From: Bacteroidia bacterium
GTDB taxonomy: Bacteria; Planctomycetota; Phycisphaerae; Phycisphaerales; SM1A02
NCBI GenBank assembly: GCA_030054235.1
Contig: JASGCG010000006.1
Coordinates: forward strand, 1-17,169
Direction: 5' to 3'
Length of the DNA: 17,169 bases
Shown here: positions 1 to 6,577 of the stretch, piece by piece
Layout: each line of letters starts with the position of its first letter
How positions within the stretch are numbered: the first letter of the stretch is position 1
The notes under the pieces: generated by a model
What the model was told of the DNA's origin: nothing
Seen by the model: the letters and a program-made list of their open reading frames with translations, nothing else
Databases searched by the model: none
Position numbers and translations under genes: made by a program

Positions 1-1
1 G

Positions 2-217
2 CCGCGGGTGATCGACCACGTGACGCGGTGCGACCCTTCGGTCGATCTGACCAAGGCAGCGAAGGACGCCGCCGTGCTGAAGGCCGCCGGTGATCTGGCC
101 CCGGAGGGCGTGCTCTTCATCCCCGCGGATCGCAATCCGACCAAGCGACCGCTGGTCGTGACCTGCAACGAGGTCAGCGGCACGACGACGGTGTGGGCCG
201 TTGGTCCAGTGAAGTGA
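2..217 (+). CDS. C-terminal end of a choice-of-anchor I domain protein (partial)
   Basis: The open frame runs in from before the window with no start needed, so the gene is cut at its 5' end; 71 residues and a TGA at 215-217 are visible. The tail reads as an Asp-Leu-Ala-Pro-Glu-Gly segment, then a Phe-Ile-Pro-Ala segment, then LVVTCNEVSGTTTVWAV. This resembles the end of the choice-of-anchor I domain (esterase-like or alkaline-phosphatase-like secreted beta-propeller proteins), whose members usually finish with a PLLVVANEVSGTTT-type strand. Those proteins are normally exported. The GTG at position 8 is probably just an internal valine. Only 6 bases separate its stop from that of the convergent GH57 gene. 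The family call rests on this short C-terminal signature alone. Confidence 0.6.
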   Translation, partial: PRVIDHVTRCDPSVDLTKAAKDAAVLKAAGDLAPEGVLFIPADRNPTKRPLVVTCNEVSGTTTVWAVGPVK

Positions 218-223
218 CGATGC

Positions 224-3200
224 TCAGGGGCAATCGCCCCAGCCGCCGAGCAGCGCGCCAAGATCGGCGCCGTCAGTCTGCCCATCGCCGGTGAGATCGC
301 CCGACGACGTGCCCCACGCACCAAGCACGAAGCCGAGGTCCGCGCCGTCGACCGTGCCGTTGCCATCGAGATCGCCCGGGCAGCATGATGCGCCCACCGT
401 GATCGCGCAGGCTTGTGCGAGCTGCCACTCGCCGGCTTCGGCATCGCCGTCGCCGTCGAGGCTCTGCGGCACCTGCAGCACCGCGCGCAGCGCACCGGCG
501 TTCGCGTTGGCGTAGCGCAGGCTCGCCAGCGCGATGCGGTCAGGGTTGCTGCCGAAGGCCGTCACGAGGTCGACGGAGCCCTCGAGCACGCCGTTCGCAC
601 CGCCGCGCGCACTGCGCCAGGCGGCACCGGTGCGCAGCACGCTCGCGGTGTCGAACCAACCACTGAACTGGTTGTCGTTCTCGGCACCGAGGAACGCATT
701 CCACCCCGCGACCAAGCCGCTCTTGCCCCACATCGCGGCGCGCAATGAGCTCGGCGCTTCCGCGGCGACCGTGACGAAGGCATCCTCGCCGCCGCCCGCA
801 TCCTGCGTGGCCACGTAGAGGCGACCGAGCTTGATGCCCGCCCACAGTCGCTGGTTGCCGTTCTGCGCCACGAGCGTGGCATCGGCGTCGAGCTGGCCAT
901 CGATCACCCAGTCGCTCTGCGTGGTCCCGCCCTGCACGGGGAAGTGCCAGTCGCCGCCGTTGTTGTTGTCCCACGTGCCGGTGCCGTTGTTGAACACCGC
1001 ATCGAACTGCTGCGCGTTCTGCGCGACCGGCACCGAGACGCGCCACACGCCCTCGGCGGCAATCCACTGCATGGGCACATCGGGCAGCACGGTCTGCCAC
1101 TGGTTGATGCCGTAGTGCAGGTTGATGCTGCTCGCGCCCTGCAACGGCCGACCCGTCGGGTTGTAGGAGACCGTCACGCTCTGACCTGCCTGGATCGGGC
1201 TCGGGCTCACCGTGACCACCGCACCACCACCACCGCCGCCACCACCCCCGCCGGTCGTGCCTTCGCCGACCCACACGTGCATGATCGGACTGCGCGCCAC
1301 GTTGCCGCGCGTGTCGACCGCCTCGATGTAGTAGTCAAGCAGCGCGCTGCGGACGCCGGTGATGTTGGCGTGCACGCGGTGCGCGATCCGCTGCGGCATC
1401 TCGAAGAAGTCGATGCCGCCGAAGTTGTAGATGTTCTCCGCGGGGAAGAGCGCGGTCGTCATCGGCAGCGATTCCCATGCACCGACCTCGGCGCCGCCGG
1501 CGAACGTCTCGTTCTGCGTGCTCGCGAGCGGGTTGGCGCCGTCGACGTCGCGGCGCCACTTGAGCGTGACCGATTGCAGTCCGCTCACGTCGTGCACGAG
1601 GCTCCACACCGTGAAGTCGCCGTCGTCGGTGTTCTGCGTGTAGCCGTACGGCCCGCCGTAGTTCACGCTGCCCGGATTCCATGGCCAACGCTGCGGGTAC
1701 CAGATCGTGGGCGGCGTGGTCTCGGTGGCGCCCGTGCCGACGACCGTGCCCGCGTGCTGCAGCGCTTCGTTGCAGGCGACCGTCGGCTTGACTTCCATGT
1801 CGAGGGCCGTGCCGTAGTACATGTAGCCCGAGTTGAGCGAACCAAGGAAAAAGTGCCACGCGCGCTCGGCGGGCGTGGTCGCGCTGCCGGGATTGAGGAC
1901 CTGCGCCGTGCGCACGGGGCTGCCTGCTGCAGCGCTCAGGTCATCGGCCGTGCTCACCCAGTTCTGCGCGGCGGTGATGACGGCCCAGTTGCGCACGTCC
2001 TCGGCCCATCCGCTGGCGATGTCGACCTGGCCCTGCGCGTTGACCGGCGGCCAGTTCCAGTTCAGGAACTGCGGCGCACCGAAGTCACCTTCGGCGTTCA
2101 CCCACGCACCGTCTTCCACGTGCACGAGATCGCTCGCGGGCACCGGGTGCGCATCGAGGTACTTCTGCACGACGCTGGGCACGAAGCCCGCGCCGACGGC
2201 CTGGCCCACGAAGTTCGGCACGGCCTCGTTGTAGTAGGAGTAGCCGCCGCCCCACGCATTGTCGCCGTCGTGCGCGAGCACCACGAGCATCGGACGCGAC
2301 GGGTCGTTCGACGTGTACAGCTGCTGCAGCCGCTGCACGCTCAGCGGCGCGTAGCCATCTTCCCAGCCCAGGCTCTGGCTGCACGGCACGACGATGATCG
2401 AGCTCGTGGCGCCGGTATCGGGGTTCACCCACTGCGCGCGATGCGGAACGTAGGAGCCCGGAAGGGCCTCGGCTGGGCCGCAACCGCGGCTGATCGAGAT
2501 GCGGTTGAAGGCCGGAGACGAACCGTTCAGCTGGTCGGCCTTGTTCGGCGGATCGCAGTTCACGCCGCCCGAGCCGAATTGCACGGGAAAGTTCGAATAC
2601 GCACGCGAGATCTTCTCGCCGCTCACGAGCGACCACTCGATGCCTTCCTGCTGCAGGATCGGGATGAGCCGCTCGCTGAAGGCCATCTCGCTGGGGAAGA
2701 AGCCCTTGCTGATGCCGGGGTTCGCGCCCCACACGCCCGCGTAGGCCTCCTTGTAGAGCCGGATGTCCATGCGCACCGCGTCGTCATCGCACAGGGGCAG
2801 CAGCGCGTGGTGGTACGAGAACTGCACGATGTCCATGCGCGGCCGCGCGGGCGCGCCGGCGTTGGTGAAGGTGTTGCGGGCCTGGCGCCACGGGTCGACC
2901 CAGAACGGGCTGTACCCGAGCTGGCCGCCGGCTTCGGCGAACGACTGGATGTTGGCGATCAGGCCGCCGCTGAAGCTGACCTGGGCGCCGCCTTCGGCCG
3001 TCCACGCGATCGAGTTCACGGTGTCGCGCGGGCGGTACTGGTACGCGGCCACGCGGTCATCGAGGCCAAAGATCGAACGCAGGTCGTTCGCGGGGTTCGC
3101 GGCGCCGCCGTCGCGGCGAAGGATCGACTGCCAGGCACGCTCATATCGATCGGCACCGCCGGCCTGCTGGTCGGGCCAGTAGATAGGCTGCTCGAGGTGC

Positions 3201-3304
3201 CAGAGATAGGTGAAGTGCACGCCTTCGGCGATCGCGGCGGACGCGATGAGCAAGGTCCCGGCGAGTGCGGTCGTGCAGAGGGCGGCAGTCGTTCGGCAAG
3301 GCAT
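224..3304 (-). CDS. Secreted GH57-like alpha-glucan hydrolase with CBM25-like module and dockerin-like C-terminus
   Basis: Predicted 1026 aa exoenzyme acting on starch- or glycogen-like alpha-glucans. Residues 1-26 form a signal peptide ending in an Ala-Ile-Ala cleavage motif. The catalytic part (about 28-560) carries GH57-style signatures: HLEQPIYW at 36-43, FSGGLIANI near 111-119, FSYHHALLPL at 162-171, GFFPSEMAFS at 201-210 with Glu206 as likely nucleophile, and LAHDGDNAWGGG at 343-354 with Asp346 or Asp348 as likely acid/base. Ten consecutive glycines (685-694) lead into a CBM25-like starch-binding domain (about 695-791; HYGINQW and WDNNNGGDW motifs). Next comes a DOMON/CBM9-like beta-sandwich (about 792-973). 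The last 53 residues hold two dockerin-like loops (DLDGNGTVDGADL and DLTGDGQTDGADL) ending WGDCP. GH57 enzymes are best known as cytoplasmic, so an exported multidomain form is notable. I chose ATG 3304 over an in-frame GTG at 3346 because it places the signal peptide at the N-terminus and has TACCCT six bases upstream. Confidence 0.82.
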   Translation of the reverse strand: MPCRTTAALCTTALAGTLLIASAAIAEGVHFTYLWHLEQPIYWPDQQAGGADRYERAWQSILRRDGGAANPANDLRSIFGLDDRVAAYQYRPRDTVNSIAWTAEGGAQVSFSGGLIANIQSFAEAGGQLGYSPFWVDPWRQARNTFTNAGAPARPRMDIVQFSYHHALLPLCDDDAVRMDIRLYKEAYAGVWGANPGISKGFFPSEMAFSERLIPILQQEGIEWSLVSGEKISRAYSNFPVQFGSGGVNCDPPNKADQLNGSSPAFNRISISRGCGPAEALPGSYVPHRAQWVNPDTGATSSIIVVPCSQSLGWEDGYAPLSVQRLQQLYTSNDPSRPMLVVLAHDGDNAWGGGYSYYNEAVPNFVGQAVGAGFVPSVVQKYLDAHPVPASDLVHVEDGAWVNAEGDFGAPQFLNWNWPPVNAQGQVDIASGWAEDVRNWAVITAAQNWVSTADDLSAAAGSPVRTAQVLNPGSATTPAERAWHFFLGSLNSGYMYYGTALDMEVKPTVACNEALQHAGTVVGTGATETTPPTIWYPQRWPWNPGSVNYGGPYGYTQNTDDGDFTVWSLVHDVSGLQSVTLKWRRDVDGANPLASTQNETFAGGAEVGAWESLPMTTALFPAENIYNFGGIDFFEMPQRIAHRVHANITGVRSALLDYYIEAVDTRGNVARSPIMHVWVGEGTTGGGGGGGGGGAVVTVSPSPIQAGQSVTVSYNPTGRPLQGASSINLHYGINQWQTVLPDVPMQWIAAEGVWRVSVPVAQNAQQFDAVFNNGTGTWDNNNGGDWHFPVQGGTTQSDWVIDGQLDADATLVAQNGNQRLWAGIKLGRLYVATQDAGGGEDAFVTVAAEAPSSLRAAMWGKSGLVAGWNAFLGAENDNQFSGWFDTASVLRTGAAWRSARGGANGVLEGSVDLVTAFGSNPDRIALASLRYANANAGALRAVLQVPQSLDGDGDAEAGEWQLAQACAITVGASCCPGDLDGNGTVDGADLGFVLGAWGTSSGDLTGDGQTDGADLGALLGGWGDCP
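227..240. terminator. Possible hairpin between convergent genes
   Basis: GGGGC at 227-231 and GCCCC at 236-240 form a 5-bp all-GC stem with a 4-base AATC loop. It starts ten bases after the stop of the partial choice-of-anchor gene and lies inside the last codons of the opposing GH57 gene. No T-run follows on either strand, so a role in termination is only a guess. Confidence 0.25.
1223..1252 (-). repeat. Gly10 codon tract in the GH57 linker
   Basis: Ten glycine codons in a row (a GGT/GGC/GGG mixture) encode residues 685-694 of the GH57-like protein. They sit between the catalytic region and the starch-binding module. This is a flexible linker and a low-complexity triplet tract that may vary in length by replication slippage without shifting the frame. 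Confidence 0.9.
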
Positions 3305-3310
3305 GCGCGA

Positions 3311-3339
3311 AGGGTAGACCAGGGACTGCACGATGCGAA
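3311..3339 (-). promoter_or_regulatory. Leaderless-type promoter of the GH57 gene
   Basis: On the minus strand TACCCT (3316-3311) lies exactly 6 bases before ATG 3304. TTCGCA (3339-3334), four of six matches to TTGACA, lies 17 bases further upstream. There is no purine-rich ribosome binding site. This spacing puts the first transcribed base at or next to the A of the ATG, implying a leaderless message. Confidence 0.6.
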
Positions 3340-3405
3340 CCCACACTTTGCGCTTCCTGCACCAAGGCCTGACATCGCCTTGACGTTGGATGACGACAAA
3401 ACGAC

Positions 3406-4308
3406 ATGCCCCGATCCGGACCCCCTCGCTGCAGATACCGGACGGTCTGGATCAGCGACACGCACCTCGGTGCGGTGGGTGCGCAGGCCGACGAACTGGC
3501 ATTCTTCCTGAAGAACATCAGCTGCGACGAGCTCTTTCTGGTGGGCGACATCATCGACATGTGGCGGCTGAAGCAGCGCTGGTGGTGGCCGGCTGCCCAC
3601 AACACCGTCGTGCGCCGCATCATGAAGATGGCCGGACGCGGCACCCGCGTGGTGTTCATCCCGGGCAACCACGACGATGGCGCCCGGCAGTTCGCCGGTC
3701 ATGAGTTCGGTGGGATCGAGATCGCGCTCAACGCCACCCATACGACGGCGGATGGTCGCCACCTGCTCGTCTGCCACGGTGACCAGTACGACCTCGTGGT
3801 CCAGCACCACCAACTGCTGAGCAAGGCCGGAGCGATCGCATACGACCTGCTGCTCGTGGTGAACCGCTGGTGGAACCGCTGGCGCGCCTTTCGCGGCCAG
3901 CCGTACTACTCGCTCAGCGCCGACATCAAGCAGTCGGTCAAGAAGGTCTGCCAGTTCGTGAGCAACTTCGAGCAGGAGCTGGTGGCCGAAGCCCGGCGCG
4001 GCGGCTTCCACGGCGTGGTCTGCGGCCACATCCACAAGAGCGCCTGCGAGGCCGACCTCGGTGGCGCGGGCATCGCCTACTACAACTGCGGCGACTGGGT
4101 CGAGAGCTGCACGGCGCTCGTCGAGCATGACGACGGTCGCATCGAGGTGATCGACGGCCTGGCGTTCAACGCGAAGGTCCGCGCCGCGAGCGCGGCCGAC
4201 GCAGCCCTTCACGAAGCCGACGACGAGTGGACGCCGCCCGCGATGCCGTTCCCGCTGCCCGAAGTGCCCACGCGCCCGGCAGCACCGCGGCTCGAGGGCG
4301 TGGCATGA
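3406..4308 (+). CDS. LpxH-like UDP-2,3-diacylglucosamine diphosphatase family metallophosphoesterase
   Basis: 300 aa calcineurin-like phosphoesterase of the LpxH-related group (COG2908 type). All metal-site motifs are present: SDTHLG with Asp18/His20, VGDIID with Asp48, PGNHDD with Asn88/His89, VCHGDQYD with His124, and CGHIHK with His208/His210. Escherichia coli LpxH has GNRD where this protein has GNHD, so it may act on another pyrophosphate-linked lipid or sugar nucleotide rather than being true lipid A LpxH. Trp/Arg-rich stretches (RLKQRWWWP at 54-62, NRWWNRWR at 153-160) could dock on the inner membrane. Its stop overlaps the start of the GT4 gene in ATGA, and an MGDG-synthase-like gene follows, which supports a glycolipid role. 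ATG 3406 is forced by an in-frame stop at 3391-3393. I see neither a Shine-Dalgarno sequence nor a TANNNT box at the usual distance. Confidence 0.72.
   Translation: MPRSGPPRCRYRTVWISDTHLGAVGAQADELAFFLKNISCDELFLVGDIIDMWRLKQRWWWPAAHNTVVRRIMKMAGRGTRVVFIPGNHDDGARQFAGHEFGGIEIALNATHTTADGRHLLVCHGDQYDLVVQHHQLLSKAGAIAYDLLLVVNRWWNRWRAFRGQPYYSLSADIKQSVKKVCQFVSNFEQELVAEARRGGFHGVVCGHIHKSACEADLGGAGIAYYNCGDWVESCTALVEHDDGRIEVIDGLAFNAKVRAASAADAALHEADDEWTPPAMPFPLPEVPTRPAAPRLEGVA
4294..4298 (+). promoter_or_regulatory. Possible ribosome binding site for the GT4 gene
   Basis: GAGGG lies inside the end of the phosphoesterase gene. It is 6, 9 or 12 bases before the three successive ATG codons at 4305, 4308 and 4311. 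With the ATGA overlap it suggests translational coupling, in contrast to the leaderless starts elsewhere in the window. Confidence 0.4.
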
Positions 4309-5369
4309 TGATGGCCTCGAACACCCGGCGTTTCCTGCTCGTCACCGACGCGTGGCAACCCCAGGTCAACGGCGTCGTGCGCACGTGGGGCCACGTGCTG
4401 CGCGAACTCACGGCACTCGGCATCGAGACCGAGGTGGTGCATCCATCGCTCTTCCGCACGGTCGCCGCACCCAAGTACCCGGAGATCCGGCTCGCGCTCT
4501 GCACACCGCGCGCGGTCGGCCGGCGCATCGACGCCTTCGACCCGGACTACGTGCACATCGCGACCGAGGGGCCGCTTGGGCTGTGCGCACGACACTGGTG
4601 CCTCGCGCGCGGGCTCAGCTTCACCACGAGCTACCACACGCAGTTTCCGCTGTATCTGAAGCAGTATTTCGCGATCCCACCCGGCATCACGTACCGACTC
4701 ATGAAGTGGTTCCACGGTGCGGCCGAGGCCACGCTCGCTCCGACGCCGGGCGTCATGCGCGAACTCCGCAGCCACGGCATCACGCGCGCCCAAGAATGGT
4801 GTCGCGGCGTCGATACGACCCAGTTCAGACCGCTCGCGCCGGCGCTCCCGGACCTGCCCAAGCCGATCTTCCTGTACGCGGGACGCGTGGCGGTCGAGAA
4901 GAACATCGAGGCGTTCCTGCGCTGCGACGTGCCGGGCACGAAGGTGGTCGTGGGCGACGGACCCGAGCGCAAGCGGCTCGAGCGACGCTACACGGGCGTG
5001 CACTGGGCCGGCTATCGGTTCGGCGACGACCTCGCCGCGCACTACTCGAGCGCCGACGCGTTCGTCTTCCCCAGCCGCACCGACACCTTCGGGATCGTGA
5101 TGCTCGAGGCCAACGCGTGCGGCCTGCCGATCGCGGCGTACCCGGTCACGGGACCGATCGATGTCGTGAAGCCGGGGATCAACGGTGCGCTTGACGAGGA
5201 TCTGGCCACGGCCGCCATGCGAGCGCTCGACGTGCCGCGCGCGTCGTGCATCGAGCACGCGCGCTCGCTCGACTGGCGGCACTGCGCGCAGGTCGTGCTC
5301 GACCATGTCGCCCCGGTGCGACCAATGACCTGCCCGATCGTGACCAGCCTTGGTGGAGTGCTCCGCTGA
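4305..5369 (+). CDS. GT4 family glycosyltransferase (alpha-mannosyltransferase/SQD2-like)
   Basis: 354 aa GT-B fold enzyme. The N-terminal half begins FLLVTDAWQPQVNGVV, a typical GT4 acceptor-domain opening. The C-terminal half contains YAGRVAVEKNIEAFL, VVVGDGPERKRLE and PSRTDTFGIVMLEANACG, the donor-nucleotide site. The first acidic position of the usual E-x7-E motif is Asp in TDTFG, with Glu in LEA. Relatives include GDP-mannose-dependent mannosyltransferases and sulfolipid synthase SQD2; donor and acceptor cannot be told from sequence. The gene overlaps the LpxH-like gene by 4 bp and the GT28 gene by 1 bp (TGATG), so the three are probably co-translated and act on the same lipid. Three ATG codons occur in a row; 4305 is chosen because it forms the stop overlap, but 4308 or 4311 is equally possible. 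An extension upstream to 4227 would run deep into the previous gene and lacks family similarity. Confidence 0.78.
   Translation: MMMASNTRRFLLVTDAWQPQVNGVVRTWGHVLRELTALGIETEVVHPSLFRTVAAPKYPEIRLALCTPRAVGRRIDAFDPDYVHIATEGPLGLCARHWCLARGLSFTTSYHTQFPLYLKQYFAIPPGITYRLMKWFHGAAEATLAPTPGVMRELRSHGITRAQEWCRGVDTTQFRPLAPALPDLPKPIFLYAGRVAVEKNIEAFLRCDVPGTKVVVGDGPERKRLERRYTGVHWAGYRFGDDLAAHYSSADAFVFPSRTDTFGIVMLEANACGLPIAAYPVTGPIDVVKPGINGALDEDLATAAMRALDVPRASCIEHARSLDWRHCAQVVLDHVAPVRPMTCPIVTSLGGVLR
5352..5358 (+). promoter_or_regulatory. Possible ribosome binding site for the GT28 gene
   Basis: GGTGGAG, ending 10 bases before ATG 5369, lies within the last codons of the GT4 gene. It could support re-initiation at the TGATG stop/start overlap. 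No TANNNT box stands 6-7 bases before this ATG. Confidence 0.35.
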
Positions 5370-6577
5370 TGCCAAACGCTCCTGACCAGCGGCCGAACGC
5401 TGGCCGCGTGCTCTGCCTGACCGCAAGCGTGGGCAGCGGCCACACGCGCGCTGCGCAAGCCGTGCAGGCGTGGGCCGAGCAGCTCGCGCGCGAGGGATCG
5501 ATGGCCATCGACTCGATCCGCGTGGAGGATGTGCTCGCGCACGCGCACCCGCTCTTCCGCTCGATCTACCGCGGTGGCTACCTCGGCATGATCCAGCGCA
5601 TGCCCACGCTGCTGGGCTGGATGTACGACAAGCTCGATCGACCGTGGCACGGCCGCGAGGCGCGCTTTCGCGTGAACCACCCCTGCCTGTCGCCGCTGCG
5701 CGAGCTGCTCGCGCGCGAGCAGCCGGACACGGTCCTGTGCACGCATTTCCTGGCGTCGGAGTACCTGGCCCAGCTCCGCACGCGCGGCGAGTGGAACGGC
5801 CGGCTGGTCACGGTCGTCACCGACATCGACGTGCACGGCATGTGGTTCTGCGATCCATGCGACCACTTCTTCGTCGCTGCCGAGGAGAGCGCGCGCATGC
5901 TCGAACTGGGCGGGATCGATTCGTCGCGGATCACGGTGACCGGCATACCGATCGACCCGGTCTTCTCACGACCGCTCGATCGCGCCGCCTGCCGCGCGGC
6001 CCATGGCCTGCCGCAGGACCGTCCGGTGATCCTCTTCGCGTGGGGCGGTGCGGGCACGGGCCCCGTGCGCGATCTCTTCCGCGACCTCCTGCGCATGCAG
6101 ACGCCGGCGCACATCGTGGCGATCGCAGGGCGCAACGAGTCGGCCCGCATGGCACTCGAGGCGATCGCCGCGGAGCATCGTGGACCGCTCACCTTCAGCG
6201 TGCTCGGGTTCACCGATCGCATGCATGAGTTCATGGCTGCGGCGGACCTGCTCGTGGGCAAGCCCGGCGGGCTCTCGAGCAGCGAAGCGCGTGCCATGGG
6301 CCTTCCGCTGGTGATCGTGGCGCCGGTGCCCGGCCAGGAAGAGCGCAACGCTGCGCATCTCCTTGAATGGGGCTGCGCGATCCGCTGCAACACGCCGGGC
6401 ACGCTCGCCTGGCGCATCGATCGGTTGCTGGCTGATTCCACGGCACTCGCAGCCATGCAATCGAAGGCCCGGCGCACCGCAACGCCGATTGCCGGCGCCC
6501 ACATCGCCCGCGCTCTTCCGGCGATCCGCGCGCGCGAGCATGCCGCCGCGAGTCGACGCGTAGGCTTACGCGCCTGA
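5369..6577 (+). CDS. MGDG synthase-like GT28 family glycosyltransferase
   Basis: 402 aa protein related to monogalactosyldiacylglycerol synthase and processive diacylglycerol glucosyltransferase (UgtP), which transfer sugar from a UDP-sugar to diacylglycerol at the cytoplasmic membrane face. VGSGHTRAAQAV (21-32) is the hallmark N-terminal GHxxAA segment. TVVTDIDVHGMWFCD is the family's mid-protein motif, followed by a VTGIPIDP segment. GKPGGLSSSEARAMGLP (from about residue 297) is the UDP-sugar binding loop. The ATG overlaps the GT4 stop in TGATG and its own stop overlaps the ChrA start in the same way. With a second glycosyltransferase and a lipid-type pyrophosphatase before it, the likely product is a mono- or diglycosyl lipid; this is inference, and a lipid-linked precursor other than diacylglycerol is possible. 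An extension upstream to 5246 would sit wholly inside the GT4 gene and is rejected. Confidence 0.8.
   Translation: MPNAPDQRPNAGRVLCLTASVGSGHTRAAQAVQAWAEQLAREGSMAIDSIRVEDVLAHAHPLFRSIYRGGYLGMIQRMPTLLGWMYDKLDRPWHGREARFRVNHPCLSPLRELLAREQPDTVLCTHFLASEYLAQLRTRGEWNGRLVTVVTDIDVHGMWFCDPCDHFFVAAEESARMLELGGIDSSRITVTGIPIDPVFSRPLDRAACRAAHGLPQDRPVILFAWGGAGTGPVRDLFRDLLRMQTPAHIVAIAGRNESARMALEAIAAEHRGPLTFSVLGFTDRMHEFMAAADLLVGKPGGLSSSEARAMGLPLVIVAPVPGQEERNAAHLLEWGCAIRCNTPGTLAWRIDRLLADSTALAAMQSKARRTATPIAGAHIARALPAIRAREHAAASRRVGLRA

Noticed and set aside
3305..3346. GTG start at 3346 for the GH57 gene
   Set aside because: It would add 14 residues before the signal peptide and overlap the promoter; ATG 3304 has the 6-base TANNNT spacing.
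3380..3385. TTGACG as a -35 box for the LpxH-like gene
   Set aside because: It resembles a -35, but no TANNNT lies 16-18 bases downstream, so I could not support a full promoter.
944..3511. 855-codon open frame on the plus strand opposite the GH57 gene
   Set aside because: Its translation is rich in Arg, Ala, Val and His with no domain signature, whereas the minus strand shows a signal peptide and recognisable domains. Long antisense frames are common in high-GC DNA.
3016..4212. 398-codon minus-strand frame across the GH57 start and the LpxH-like gene
   Set aside because: It covers the reverse of clear metallophosphoesterase motifs and has no recognisable domain.
4209..5426. 405-codon minus-strand frame opposite the GT4 gene
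   Set aside because: Arg- and Glu-rich shadow of a well-supported glycosyltransferase.
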